Source of the DNA: Stigmatella aurantiaca
GTDB lineage: Bacteria; Myxococcota; Myxococcia; Myxococcales; Myxococcaceae
Length of the DNA stretch: 64,000 nucleotides
NCBI RefSeq assembly: GCF_900109545.1
Contig: NZ_FOAP01000003.1
Location: 488,473 to 552,472 of the forward strand
Direction of reading: 5' to 3'
Shown: positions 17,621-26,051 of the stretch, piece after piece
How positions within the stretch are numbered: position 1 is the stretch's first letter
How the letters are laid out: the number at the start of each line of letters is the position of its first letter
The notes under the pieces: generated by a model
The model's input: only the letters and a program-made list of their open reading frames with translations
Databases searched by the model: none
What the model was told of the DNA's origin: nothing
Translations under genes and position numbers: made by a program

Positions 17621-17634
17621 AGGGGAGACACGAC

Positions 17635-18522
17635 GTGCTGAACGCAGGCGACAAACACAAGCGGGCGCTGGGCCGGGGGCTCTCGGCGCTGATTCCGCAG
17701 GCGGCCCCCACCCCCGCCGCGGGCACCGCCGAGGCGCCCAAGGCCGGGGTGCTGAAGCTGCCCATCGAGGCCATCCAACGCGACACGGCCCAGCCGCGCC
17801 GCTACTTCGACGAGACGAAGCTCGCGGAGCTCACCGAGTCCATCAAGGCGCAGGGGCTGCTCCAGCCGGTGCTCGTGCGCAAGGACGGGCAGGGCTACAA
17901 GCTCATCGCGGGCGAGCGGCGCTGGCGCGCGGCGCAGGCGGCGGGGCTGCACGAGGTGCCCGCCATCGTGCGCGAAGTCACCGAAGGGCAGGCCTTCGAG
18001 CTGGCGCTGGTGGAGAACCTCCAGCGCTCGGACCTGAACCCCATGGAAGAGGCGGAGGGCTACCAGCGCCTGGTGGAGGAGTTCAAGCTGACGCAGGAGC
18101 AGGTGAGCCAGCGCGTGGGCAAGGAGCGCTCCACGGTGGCCAACGCCCTGCGCCTCTTGGGCCTGCCGGACGATGTGAAGGCGCTCGTGGCCGAAGGGGC
18201 GCTGAGCATGGGCCATGCGCGCGCGCTGCTCGGGGTGCCCCGGCTCCCGGAGCTCCAGGCGCTGGCGAGCCGCGTGGTGGAGCAGAAGCTCTCGGTGCGC
18301 GACACCGAGAAGCTCGTGCAGCAGAAGCGGCCCACGAAGAAGGAGCCCGCGAAGGCCTCCAAGCAGAGCCCTCAGGTGAAGGCGCTGGTGGAGGAGCTGC
18401 AGCGGCTGCTCGGCACCAAGGTCCGCCTGTCCGAAAAAGGCCAAGGAAAAGGGACCCTGGAGGTGGACTTCTTCTCGTACGATGACCTCGACCGGTTGTT
18501 GAAGCTTCTGAGGAAGGAGTAG
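17635..18522 (+). CDS. parB: Chromosome-partitioning CTPase/DNA-binding protein ParB
   Basis: A 295-residue ParB/Spo0J. The ParA-stimulating N terminus ([13 protein letters not shown]) is followed by the CTPase domain ([40 protein letters not shown]), the parS-reading HTH ([23 protein letters not shown]) and a C-terminal dimerisation helix. GTG start with AGGGGAG at good distance. It should load on the five parS sites 1 kb upstream and spread by CTP-dependent clamp sliding. Gene order parS-parA-parB-bactofilin is as in Myxococcus. Confidence 0.97.
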   Translation: MLNAGDKHKRALGRGLSALIPQAAPTPAAGTAEAPKAGVLKLPIEAIQRDTAQPRRYFDETKLAELTESIKAQGLLQPVLVRKDGQGYKLIAGERRWRAAQAAGLHEVPAIVREVTEGQAFELALVENLQRSDLNPMEEAEGYQRLVEEFKLTQEQVSQRVGKERSTVANALRLLGLPDDVKALVAEGALSMGHARALLGVPRLPELQALASRVVEQKLSVRDTEKLVQQKRPTKKEPAKASKQSPQVKALVEELQRLLGTKVRLSEKGQGKGTLEVDFFSYDDLDRLLKLLRKE

Positions 18523-18525
18523 GGC

Positions 18526-18987
18526 GTGGCGCTCCTTGGCGGGAAAAAAGAAGAGACACTCAGCACCACCATCAGCAAGCCATTGTTCAAGCGGGAGGAG
18601 GATTCCGTGTCGATGCGTCCAGGGGACATTCACACGCTGCTCGGGAAGGGGAGTGAGTTCGAAGGCAAGCTCACCTTCGAGGGGCAGGTGCGGATCGACG
18701 GTAAGTTCAACGGGCAGATTTTCACCAAGGACTCCCTCGTCATCGGGGATGGGGCGCGCGTCCAGGCGGAGATCCACGCCGGTACCGTCATCATCCACGG
18801 AACGGTGGAGGGCAACGTGAAGGCCACGCAGCTCATCGAGCTCAAGCAGCCGGGGCGCGTGAAGGGCAACCTGGAGGCGCCGACGCTCTCCATGGACCGG
18901 GGCGTCATCTTCGAGGGCACGCTGAAGATGGAGAACCTGGGCAACGCCTCGAAGGCGCCTCCCCCGCCCGGCGGCGACAAGAAGTAG
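18526..18987 (+). CDS. bacM: Bactofilin, BacM-like cytoskeletal protein
   Basis: A 153-residue bactofilin that assembles without nucleotide into rigid filaments. The right-handed beta-helix core runs from about residue 40 (EFEGKLTFEGQVRIDGKFNG) to 135, with its typical alternating Gly/Val/Ile rungs. Flanks are short and disordered; the tail is PPPPGGDKK. The N-terminal GGKKEE stretch matches the form of M. xanthus BacM, whose N-terminal tail is removed by proteolysis. It starts with GTG three bases after the parB stop, with AGGAAGGAG inside the parB end, so translation is coupled. In Myxococcus BacM is needed for rod shape; the link with segregation is inferred from the operon. Confidence 0.92.
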   Translation: MALLGGKKEETLSTTISKPLFKREEDSVSMRPGDIHTLLGKGSEFEGKLTFEGQVRIDGKFNGQIFTKDSLVIGDGARVQAEIHAGTVIIHGTVEGNVKATQLIELKQPGRVKGNLEAPTLSMDRGVIFEGTLKMENLGNASKAPPPPGGDKK

Positions 18988-19550
18988 TGCGCGCCCGGGG
19001 CCACAGCCTGGGGTGGGCCGCCGCGCTGGTGCTGGCGCTGCCGGCGGCGGGCTGCCGCTGTGGCACGAAGGAGCCCGCGCCTGCCCGCCCTCTCCCCGCC
19101 GCGGAGGCGGGTGGGGAGCGGCCGGCCGCGGGGAAGGCGGGGGTGAAGGTACCCCTGCCGCCCGGCTGGTCGGCCGTCATGGCCGCGGACGGAAGTTTCC
19201 AGGCGGGGCCCCCGGGCACGCCGGTGCTGCGGGTGGACATCCGGCGGGGCGAGGGCGCGGCGCGCCCCTCGTCGGAGGCGCTCGCGGAGTCCGCGCGGGA
19301 GCAATTCTCCCAGTTCGAAATCTCATTGGACCAGGAGGAGGACGAGGAGAACCTCGCGCTCCTGCGGCTGACCATCGCCCCGAAACTGCCGGACGGGGGC
19401 GTGGGGATGCACGCCCCGGTGCTGCTGGGCGCCAAGCGCGTGGGGGAGGACCTGTTCCTGTGCGCCTCGCTGCCCGGCGCGGGGATGGAAGACGTGCGCC
19501 TGGCCAATGAGGCTTGCCGGGAAATCCAGGTTCAGAGCGCGCCGCGCTAA
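18987..19550 (+). CDS. Putative lipoprotein of unknown function
   Basis: A 187-residue protein with a lipoprotein signal ending at PAAGC (Cys23). The mature part has a Pro/Ala-rich linker and a mixed alpha/beta domain (VPLPPGWSAVMAADGSF onward) that resembles the small 'PsbP/photosystem-like' or Mog1-type folds found in many lipoproteins, but I do not recognise a family. The GTG start shares one base with the bactofilin stop, making it the last gene of the parAB-bacM operon. No function is known from sequence. Confidence 0.7.
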   Translation: MRARGHSLGWAAALVLALPAAGCRCGTKEPAPARPLPAAEAGGERPAAGKAGVKVPLPPGWSAVMAADGSFQAGPPGTPVLRVDIRRGEGAARPSSEALAESAREQFSQFEISLDQEEDEENLALLRLTIAPKLPDGGVGMHAPVLLGAKRVGEDLFLCASLPGAGMEDVRLANEACREIQVQSAPR

Positions 19551-19625
19551 AGGCGGCGGGGGCGGAGCGTCCCGGTTACGCTGAAAGTATGTGAGCCCTT
19601 GCACACGAGGGGGCTTCACGTTTTC

Positions 19626-19658
19626 ATTACGAGTACATAACGTATACCTTACGTCCTT
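19626..19658 (+). promoter_or_regulatory. Three tandem 11-bp repeats, candidate regulator site
   Basis: ATTACGAGTAC, ATAACGTATAC and CTTACGTCCTT are contiguous 11-base units sharing TWACG. They lie in an unusually AT-rich stretch about 80 bases before the small membrane protein at 19739. One repeat per helical turn is the arrangement bound by OmpR/PhoB-type regulators. This is inference from pattern only. Confidence 0.35.
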
Positions 19659-19738
19659 ACAGCCTGGGACTTTTCGCGTTGGGCGGCTTTTCCCGGAGCC
19701 CTCGCCCCGAACCCGAAGAACCCGAAGGAGTGAAAGCA

Positions 19739-19888
19739 ATGACTCTCCCCGAGTTGCTCCCCTCCGTTGTGAATGTCGCTGGCGCCATCGTGGTGGGCGT
19801 GTTGGTGGCGGCGGGACTGATGGGGACGCGCGCTCGGCCGCAGCCGGTTCCCGTGCCGGTCCGCCGGGATCCGCGCCGCCGCCGCTAA
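19739..19888 (+). CDS. Small single-pass membrane protein
   Basis: A 49-residue protein consisting of a short N terminus, one membrane helix (VVNVAGAIVVGVLVAAGLM, about residues 9-28) and a Pro/Arg-rich cytoplasmic tail ending in RRDPRRRR. ATG 19739 is preferred to the longer frame from 19679 because GAAGGAG precedes it by about 11 bases. The AT-rich leader with 11-bp repeats suggests its own regulated promoter. Function unknown; it could be a small regulatory membrane peptide. Confidence 0.55.
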   Translation: MTLPELLPSVVNVAGAIVVGVLVAAGLMGTRARPQPVPVPVRRDPRRRR

Positions 19889-19922
19889 GCGGCTGAAGGA
19901 CCCGCGCCGCGCGCCGCGGCGC

Positions 19923-20933
19923 TCAGTGCTTGAAGGCCAGCGAGAGGGCGAAGTCCTCCGCGCGATCCGTCCACCGCGCGGCGAGCTGAAGGCCCACCGC
20001 CGAGAGCTCCGCCTCCACCTGCCGAGGGCGGAACTTGCAACTCACCTCCGTGCGCAGCACCTCGCCCGCCTCGAACACCGTCGAGCGCTGGAGCGCGGGC
20101 AGCCGCACCTGCTGGGCGCGCCGGGACACGAGGCGCATTTCGATCCAGCCCTGCTCCTCGTCGAAGGGCGCCAGGTGGGAGAAGGCGTCCACGTCGAAGT
20201 CCGCGCCCAGCTCGCGGTTGAGCACGCGCAGCACGTTGCGGTTGAACTCAGCGGTCACCCCGGCGCTGTCGTTGTAGGCGGCGAAGAGGCGGGCGCGGTC
20301 CTTGATGAGGTCCGTGCCGAGCAGCAGCCCATCGCCCGGGGCGAGCTGATCCGCGACGTCCTGGAAGAAGCGCGCGCGGGCCTCGGGCTTGAAGTTGCCG
20401 ATGGTGCCGCCCAGGAAGGCCACGAGCCGGCGCCCGCCCCGGGGCAGGTGGGCGAGGTGCCGCTCGAAGTCGCCCACCACGGCGTGTACGTGCAGGCCGG
20501 GGTAGTCGTGGGCGAGCGTGGCGGCGGCGCGCCGGAGGAAGGGCTCACTCACATCGAAGGGGACGAAGCGCTGGAGCGAGCCGGTGGCGCGCAACGCATC
20601 CAGCAGCAGGCGGGTCTTCTCGCTGGTGCCGCTGCCCAGCTCGATGAGGGTGACGGCGCCACTGAGCCGGGCCACCTCGTAGGCGTGGGCGTGGAGAATC
20701 TCCCGCTCGCGGCGGGTGGGGTAGTACTCGGGCAGGCGGGTGATGTCGTCGAAGAGCTGGCTGCCGCGCTCGTCATAGAGCCACTTGGGGGACAGCTCCT
20801 TGGGGTGGAGGCACAGCCCCGTCAACGCCTCCTGGTGCAGCGCGCGCCGGGCCTCGTCCGGGTGCAGGTGAACCTCCACCGAGACGAGGCCGTGACAGGG
20901 GCCCTCGGCTTCCGCGGGATGGTGCTCGGACAT
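19923..20933 (-). CDS. egtD: L-histidine N-alpha-methyltransferase EgtD
   Basis: A 336-residue SAM-dependent enzyme that trimethylates the alpha-amino group of histidine to hercynine, the first step of ergothioneine synthesis. It shows PKWLYDERGSQLFDDI, LPEYYPTRRERE, the SAM site IELGSGTSEKT, PFDVSEPFL and FLGGTIGNF. Length is typical. It lies 20 bases after egtB in the same direction, forming a two-gene operon. Confidence 0.95.
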   Translation of the reverse strand: MSEHHPAEAEGPCHGLVSVEVHLHPDEARRALHQEALTGLCLHPKELSPKWLYDERGSQLFDDITRLPEYYPTRREREILHAHAYEVARLSGAVTLIELGSGTSEKTRLLLDALRATGSLQRFVPFDVSEPFLRRAAATLAHDYPGLHVHAVVGDFERHLAHLPRGGRRLVAFLGGTIGNFKPEARARFFQDVADQLAPGDGLLLGTDLIKDRARLFAAYNDSAGVTAEFNRNVLRVLNRELGADFDVDAFSHLAPFDEEQGWIEMRLVSRRAQQVRLPALQRSTVFEAGEVLRTEVSCKFRPRQVEAELSAVGLQLAARWTDRAEDFALSLAFKH

Positions 20934-20953
20934 GGTCTGCTCCCCCTGGCGTT

Positions 20954-22282
20954 TCAGCGGGCGTCGCGCGCGCAGCGGAAGCCCGCGAAGATGTGACGGC
21001 GGATGGGCAAGTCCCAGTTGCGGAAGCTGTTGCGCACCGCGACGGGGGCACTGGCCCAGGAACCCCCCCGGAGCACCTTGTGCCCGGGGCCGAAGAACAC
21101 CTCGGAGTACTCACGATACGGGTGGGCGCGGAAGCCGGGGTAGCCACCGAAGCCGCTGGCTGTCCACTCCCACACGTCCCCGAGCAATCCCCAGATTCCC
21201 TCGCTGCTCCGGCCTTCGGGGAAAGCGCCCACGGGGGCGGGGGCCCAGGCCTCGCCGCCGAGGTTGGCGTGCGCGGCGATGATGGGAGCGTCCCCCCAGG
21301 GAAAGGCGCGCGAGGGGGCGCCCCCGGTGGCGGCGCGCTCCCACTCGGCCTCGGTGGGCAGACGCTTGCCGGCCCAGCGGGCGTAGGCATCGGCCTCGTA
21401 CCAGCACACGTGCTGAACGGGCTCATCGCGGGGCAGGGGCTCCACGGAGCCGAAGCGGCGGCGGGCCCAGTCGCGAGGCCCGAGCCGGGCCCAGAAGAGG
21501 GGGTGGCGGATGCCCTCGGCCTGGAGGAAGGCCCAGCCCTCGGGGTGCCACCAGCGAGGGTCCTCGTAGCCCCCGGACTCGACGAACACGAGGTAGTCGC
21601 CGTTGGTGGTGGGGTGGGCGTCGAGGAAGAAGGGGGCGAGGTCCACGGGGTGGGCGGGCCGCTCGTTGTCATAGGCCCAGGCGGCGTCACTGCCCTGGAG
21701 GGAGGGGCCGCCGGGGATGAGCACCTCATGGAGGGGAACGGCGCCGGGGCGGGGAAGGGCGCGCGCGGCGGGGCGGTACTCCCAGGAGGTCATCAGCTGA
21801 AGGGTGGCGGCGAGCGTCTCGGCATGCTGCTGCTCGTGCTGGGCGACCATGCCGAAGACGAAGCCGCCCGCGAGCAGCGGCTCGGAGGCGTCCTCGGGGA
21901 GGCGCTCCAGGAGCTCCCGCACGGCCTCGCGGACGCGGGCGGCATAGGCGAAGGCGGCCTCGGGGGAGAGCAGGGGGAGGGCGGAGCGGGTGCGGCGGGG
22001 GTGGCGGAAGGCGTCATAGACGGCATCGAAGGCCGGATCCGTGAGCGCGGGGCCTCCGAGGGCACGCAGGAGCCACTGTTCCTCATAGTTGGCGACATGG
22101 GCCACATCCCAGACGAGCGGGGACATGAGGGGCGAGTGCTGGCGCACGAGCTCGGCCTCGGGAACACCGGAGAGCATGTGCTGGGTGCGGCGCCGGGCGG
22201 CCTCCAGCTCGAGCCACGCACGGGCCTTCCACGGTTGCGGCGAGACACGGCTTGGATCCGCACTGCCCACCTGGCTCGGCAT
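20954..22282 (-). CDS. egtB: Ergothioneine sulfoxide synthase EgtB
   Basis: A 442-residue non-haem iron enzyme that joins hercynine to a thiol donor with oxygen. The N-terminal DinB-like part supplies the iron ligands: His62 and the HX3HXE motif at His149, His153 and Glu155. The C-terminal FGE-sulfatase-like domain shows GKRLPTEAEWERAA, GDVWEWTASGF and KVLRGGSWA. The donor could be gamma-glutamylcysteine or free cysteine; no egtA or egtC is present here, which favours the cysteine-using type but does not prove it. It is divergent from the toxin gene at 22402. Confidence 0.95.
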   Translation of the reverse strand: MPSQVGSADPSRVSPQPWKARAWLELEAARRRTQHMLSGVPEAELVRQHSPLMSPLVWDVAHVANYEEQWLLRALGGPALTDPAFDAVYDAFRHPRRTRSALPLLSPEAAFAYAARVREAVRELLERLPEDASEPLLAGGFVFGMVAQHEQQHAETLAATLQLMTSWEYRPAARALPRPGAVPLHEVLIPGGPSLQGSDAAWAYDNERPAHPVDLAPFFLDAHPTTNGDYLVFVESGGYEDPRWWHPEGWAFLQAEGIRHPLFWARLGPRDWARRRFGSVEPLPRDEPVQHVCWYEADAYARWAGKRLPTEAEWERAATGGAPSRAFPWGDAPIIAAHANLGGEAWAPAPVGAFPEGRSSEGIWGLLGDVWEWTASGFGGYPGFRAHPYREYSEVFFGPGHKVLRGGSWASAPVAVRNSFRNWDLPIRRHIFAGFRCARDAR

Positions 22283-22401
22283 GGCGCCTCACGGGTTGAA
22301 GGTGAGCAAGAGCCTGCGGCCACCGGGCAGCCCGAGTGCTAGAAACGCACGGGGCCCGTCCGGAAGCGAACAGCGAAGGGCACTCCTCCTGGAGCGAAGC
22401 C

Positions 22402-23757
22402 ATGAGGCCGTGGCAGGTGCTGTGGAAGACCGAAGCGCTGGTGCTGGCGCTCTTGCTCGGGTGCAGCTCGGTTCCACGGGGGGCCCGGGTAGAAGCGGGG
22501 ACGAGGGGAGAAACGCTCGTCTACATCCCTCGCACCGCGACGGTGGAACGGGTGGAGCTGACGTCCGGGGAAACCTCCCAAGCCCTCCGGCGCCTGGCGC
22601 GTCAGGTGCGGCTGACGGGTTCCCCACGTGAGATGGTGGAGAGGCTGTTTCAACTCGACGCGCTCTCCGGCGATTACCTGTACCTGTCCCGAGAGCGAAA
22701 GCTTGTCCCGATGGAGGAAAAGACGCTCCTGGAAGGGACGTTGACGGAGGCAGAGCAAAGGCTCGTCAACCGGTACAGGAAGTGGTGCCGGGACACGCAA
22801 GGGATTGGGAGCGATTGTCTGGGCGGCGCGCTCGTTGCCGGCAAGTACCTGGACCTGCAAGGCCGCTACATGCTGGCCATGGCCTTGAGCCGGAGTCCCG
22901 TGCTGGAGGAATTCGAGAAGGCACTGGGCGAGATGGTGAGCATGCGGGCCGTCCTGCAGGCTGCGTTGACGGCAACCGTGACGCTGCTGGTCTTGCTCGC
23001 GATGCCCGAGCCCGTCACGAAGCTTGTCGCCGCGTGGGCGGCCGCGGCGCTCATCGTGTGGGTCGGAGCTCAGACGCTCTACACTCTGGTGACCGGGTGG
23101 TTCCAACTGATGGAAGCGGTGAAGGTGGCAACCACCTTCGAGGAAATCCGGGGCGCGGGAGAAGCGTTCGGCAAGCTGTTCTCGCGCGAGGCGGCCCAAG
23201 CCTTCGCCTTGGTGGCGATGGCGCTGTTGACCCACACCTCGAAGAGCTTCGCGGAACAGGTGGGAACACTGCCCGGTTCGGCTCAGGCGTCGATGCAGGC
23301 GGCGGCCGGGGAGGGAATCCTGTTGTCCGAGGTGAGCGCCGTGACGTCGGTGACGGTGACGGCCGAGGGTTTCCTGGCCGTGCTGCCGCCGAGCGCCGTG
23401 GCGATGGCGGTCCGGGGTGGGCAGAGGGGCCGTACGGAGAAGCATCACCTGGGGACCATCGCGAACACGAAGTCCACCTTGCGGGGTGGTCCGTGGACGC
23501 CCCGGTTCGAAGAGCTGTTCGCCAGGGCTGGCATGCGGCTGAAAGATCCTGAGAACATTGTGCCTGTCGAAGGGCACAAGGGGCCCCATCCCCAGCGGTA
23601 CCACCAGATCATCTACAGGCGCTTGCAGGTGACGCTGGGCGATTGCCGCACCATCGTGGAATGCCGGGCAGGCTTGATCCGCGAGCTTCGCGCCCTCTCG
23701 GCGGAGATCACCACACCCGGAACGGAGTTGAACCAACTCGTCACCCTGGGGAAATGA
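22402..23757 (+). CDS. SitA5-family polymorphic toxin lipoprotein with AHH-type nuclease tail
   Basis: A 451-residue lipoprotein (lipobox ALLLGC, Cys21). Residues 30-340 match the conserved delivery region of SitA5-type toxins: LVYIPRT, a PREMVERLFQLDA segment, WCRDTQG, YMLAMALSRSPVLEE, then two hydrophobic stretches around VTLLVLLAMPEPV and AFALVAMALL. The C-terminal 85 residues read KHHLGTIANTK, PRFEELFARAGM, DPENIVPVEGHKGPHPQRYH. This is the order of an AHH-type HNH nuclease, with Lys in place of the Ala. GGAG precedes the ATG. The next gene encodes an Imm11 immunity protein. It should act in recipient cells after TraA/B-mediated outer-membrane exchange. Confidence 0.85.
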   Translation: MRPWQVLWKTEALVLALLLGCSSVPRGARVEAGTRGETLVYIPRTATVERVELTSGETSQALRRLARQVRLTGSPREMVERLFQLDALSGDYLYLSRERKLVPMEEKTLLEGTLTEAEQRLVNRYRKWCRDTQGIGSDCLGGALVAGKYLDLQGRYMLAMALSRSPVLEEFEKALGEMVSMRAVLQAALTATVTLLVLLAMPEPVTKLVAAWAAAALIVWVGAQTLYTLVTGWFQLMEAVKVATTFEEIRGAGEAFGKLFSREAAQAFALVAMALLTHTSKSFAEQVGTLPGSAQASMQAAAGEGILLSEVSAVTSVTVTAEGFLAVLPPSAVAMAVRGGQRGRTEKHHLGTIANTKSTLRGGPWTPRFEELFARAGMRLKDPENIVPVEGHKGPHPQRYHQIIYRRLQVTLGDCRTIVECRAGLIRELRALSAEITTPGTELNQLVTLGK

Positions 23758-23773
23758 CGCTAGAACTTTTCCC

Positions 23774-24337
23774 ATGTCCCGGCGCTTCTTCGATCTCTCC
23801 GACGACGTCTCTGCTCCGCACCGCTGGCATCTGAAGACACCCATCGGCAGCCAGGGGCGCAAGGTGCATGACTGGGACTTCAAGCGGGGAACGGCCGTGA
23901 GCGTCGAGGGACGGTTGAGAATCCCTGTCGAGGTGGCAGGCAGACCGCTGGACTTCTCCGAGGCGGGATTGAGCATCCCCGTTGTTCACGTCAAGGTGGC
24001 GTCCCTGCTGTCGGAGCTGGCCCCCGACGACGTGCAACTCATTCCCGCGGACATCGAAGGGTATCCAGAGCAATACCTCGTCCTCGTGGCCATGCGTCTG
24101 ATCCGCTGCATCGACGACAAGGCATCCAGAATCCTGCGATGGACGCCGGAGGACGGGGTGCCGCACAAGGTGGGCGCGTACCGGGATGTCCGGGATCTGC
24201 GCATCGACAAGGAGAAGGTGGGCAACGCCCAGGTGTTCCGTCCCGAAGGATGGGAGGTTGCCCTGCTCGTCTCCGGCGAGATCAAGGACGCCCTGGAGCA
24301 CATGGGCGCTACTGGCACGAGGTTCGAGGAAGTCTGA
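23774..24337 (+). CDS. Imm11-family immunity protein
   Basis: A 187-residue cytoplasmic protein starting MSRRFFDLSDDVSAPHRWHL. The overall pattern, with HVKVASLLSELAPDDVQLIPADIEG in the middle, RCIDDK, and VFRPEGWEVALLVSGEIKDALE near the end, is that of the myxobacterial Imm11 family (immunity MXAN_0049 type). It starts 16 bases after the AHH toxin gene and is expected to neutralise that nuclease. The Shine-Dalgarno sequence is weak, so expression may depend on coupling to the toxin. Confidence 0.82.
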   Translation: MSRRFFDLSDDVSAPHRWHLKTPIGSQGRKVHDWDFKRGTAVSVEGRLRIPVEVAGRPLDFSEAGLSIPVVHVKVASLLSELAPDDVQLIPADIEGYPEQYLVLVAMRLIRCIDDKASRILRWTPEDGVPHKVGAYRDVRDLRIDKEKVGNAQVFRPEGWEVALLVSGEIKDALEHMGATGTRFEEV

Positions 24338-24388
24338 TGCGGGACAGCTCTGTAGGCTGCTGCGAGGAGGGGGGCGCATGCAGCCATC

Positions 24389-24423
24389 GGGTGCGGTAGC
24401 CTTGCCCATTGACGCCGGTTCAC
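24389..24423 (+). repeat. Direct repeat copy A (leader of lipoprotein cassette)
   Basis: GGGTGCGGTAGCCTTG (24389-24404) followed by CCATTGACGCCGGTTCAC (24406-24423) recurs 1663 bases downstream. A GGGGGGCGC-ATG block just upstream is also shared. It ends 18 bases before the ATG at 24442, the same distance as copy B from its gene. Confidence 0.7.
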
Positions 24424-24441
24424 AAGAGTGGGGGCGTGGAC

Positions 24442-25131
24442 ATGAGAACGGCTTCGATGGTGCAGCGGGCGATGACCGTGAGCCTTACGGCCGTCCTGCT
24501 CGTTTCCTGTCAGGCCTCGCATGCCCCAGCGCTGAGACCTGAGGGCGCCCAGGACCTGGCCCGGTACGCGCTCGTTGTGGAGCAACACTCCAACGGAGAA
24601 GTCTCGCACGCGTGGGTTCCGCTGAAGGAGTTCGAGCGTTCGAGATTTCAGCGAACCTGGAGCAAGGCCCGGGCCCCGCGAAACATCGTGCGAGTGTCCT
24701 CTTCGGCCTTGAACGCATACTGCGATGGCCGGCATGACCAGTGCGTGAGGGATTGCCTCAAGAGCAACAAGCCCTTCGTGATTGGTCACCGCAAGTACAT
24801 GGCCTCTCAGGCACAGCCCTGGAGCACCGCCAGAGGCTGGTGGTGTCCGAGCAACTGCATGGAAGCGGCGGTGGAATGCAAGAAGGGACGGGGGGAATGG
24901 GCGGAGGAGTATGCCGCCGAGTTCGATGCAGTCGATCCGGCCGTTGACTGGATCAAGAAGCATCGCACGGAGCTGGCCGTGGGCGCCGTGGTGGTGATTG
25001 CCGGCGTCGCATTCGCCGTGGTCGTGGTGGGGACCGGCGGGGTGGCACTGGCGCTGGTGCCCCTGCTGCTCATGACGGAAGCTTCCCCTGGAGGGCCCGT
25101 GAGCCCTCCCTTCGCGGAGGCGTGCAGGTGA
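24442..25131 (+). CDS. Cys-rich lipoprotein with C-terminal membrane helices
   Basis: A 229-residue lipoprotein (lipobox LLVSC, Cys23). The mature part has a Cys-rich central block (CDGRHDQCVRDC, GWWCPSNCMEAAVEC), then DPAVDWIKKHR and a long hydrophobic Gly/Val/Ala segment (about 175-210) and a Cys-containing tail. I recognise the layout as recurrent in myxobacterial toxin-type islands but cannot name a family. GTG/TGA overlap with the next gene suggests a two-gene unit, perhaps toxin (or delivery protein) and partner. It is preceded by direct repeat A. Confidence 0.6.
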   Translation: MRTASMVQRAMTVSLTAVLLVSCQASHAPALRPEGAQDLARYALVVEQHSNGEVSHAWVPLKEFERSRFQRTWSKARAPRNIVRVSSSALNAYCDGRHDQCVRDCLKSNKPFVIGHRKYMASQAQPWSTARGWWCPSNCMEAAVECKKGRGEWAEEYAAEFDAVDPAVDWIKKHRTELAVGAVVVIAGVAFAVVVVGTGGVALALVPLLLMTEASPGGPVSPPFAEACR

Positions 25132-25934
25132 AGATCCATGAGGCGCTGGCAGGTGTTGCGCTGCTCATCGCGGCCCGGCGGCACACGGCGGCTTCGATGG
25201 GCCGTGAGAAAGAGGAGACGCTCTGGCGCTATCTGCGAGCCCTCAGCGATTTCGTCCATGTCACCGGCCAGGTGTACCTGTTGGAAGATGCCCTCCAGGA
25301 AACGGCGCGCTCCTCATACCCCTCCGTCAGCGCGCGGTTGAGCGCGCACCCAGGCATGTTCGCGCAGCAGGCACTGGAGCTGCTCCACGAAGCGATGAAC
25401 GGCTTCCCGGACGCCGAGCGGAGGCACCTCTCCGTGCTCATTGCCCTCCTGGGCTTCATCGCGGAGACGGGGCAGCTTGATGAGGCCGAGGACTTCTTCC
25501 TCCATCAGGAGGACCATGCGCCCGTGGCCATCGCCCACTTCCCGAGCCGCGAGGCGGCGGAGGCTTGGCTGAAAGGGGCTGCGGAACCCCCAAGCCCCGC
25601 CCGTATCCTCATTGGCGATGAGTACCATCAGGTCTGGTACACGCGCGAAGACGGGACGCGCGGCTTGTACCGGGACCCGGCGATCGAGCCGGTGATGGAG
25701 GCCATGGTTGTCCAAGGATTCCCCGAGCGGATGCCTGCATTCGGCACCCGGGCGGAGGCTGATGCCTGGTTGATGCGCCACCCCGCCAATCCCTATGCCT
25801 TCGTGTCCATCGCCGGGGAGCGCTACTTCGCGGTCCATCACCGGAGGCTGAATCGCCATTCGCTCCATGCCGTGGCGCCAACCCTGGAAGACTGGGAAGA
25901 ACGCAAGCGGGCCGTGGAAGGATCCGCAGAGTAA
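25128..25934 (+). CDS. Partner protein with a duplicated C-terminal domain
   Basis: A soluble protein of about 268 residues, starting at GTG 25128 (overlapping the upstream stop as GTGA) or GTG 25122. The N-terminal half is helical. The second half contains two copies of one motif: FPSREAAEAWLKG followed by ARILIGDEYHQVWY, and FGTRAEADAWLMR followed by AFVSIAGERYFAVHH. Each would form a helix plus beta-hairpin unit. It may be the immunity or accessory partner of the lipoprotein before it; this is inferred from coupling alone. Confidence 0.55.
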   Translation: MKIHEALAGVALLIAARRHTAASMGREKEETLWRYLRALSDFVHVTGQVYLLEDALQETARSSYPSVSARLSAHPGMFAQQALELLHEAMNGFPDAERRHLSVLIALLGFIAETGQLDEAEDFFLHQEDHAPVAIAHFPSREAAEAWLKGAAEPPSPARILIGDEYHQVWYTREDGTRGLYRDPAIEPVMEAMVVQGFPERMPAFGTRAEADAWLMRHPANPYAFVSIAGERYFAVHHRRLNRHSLHAVAPTLEDWEERKRAVEGSAE

Positions 25935-26051
25935 TCTTCTGAGGCCCGTGGCGCCCGCGCTCGTCCCTCCGCGTCAAGCATTCCCACACTTCCCCTCCTG
26001 TGGTGCCACTACATCGGGGGACGATGTGCGGGGGGCGCGCATGGGGTCACG

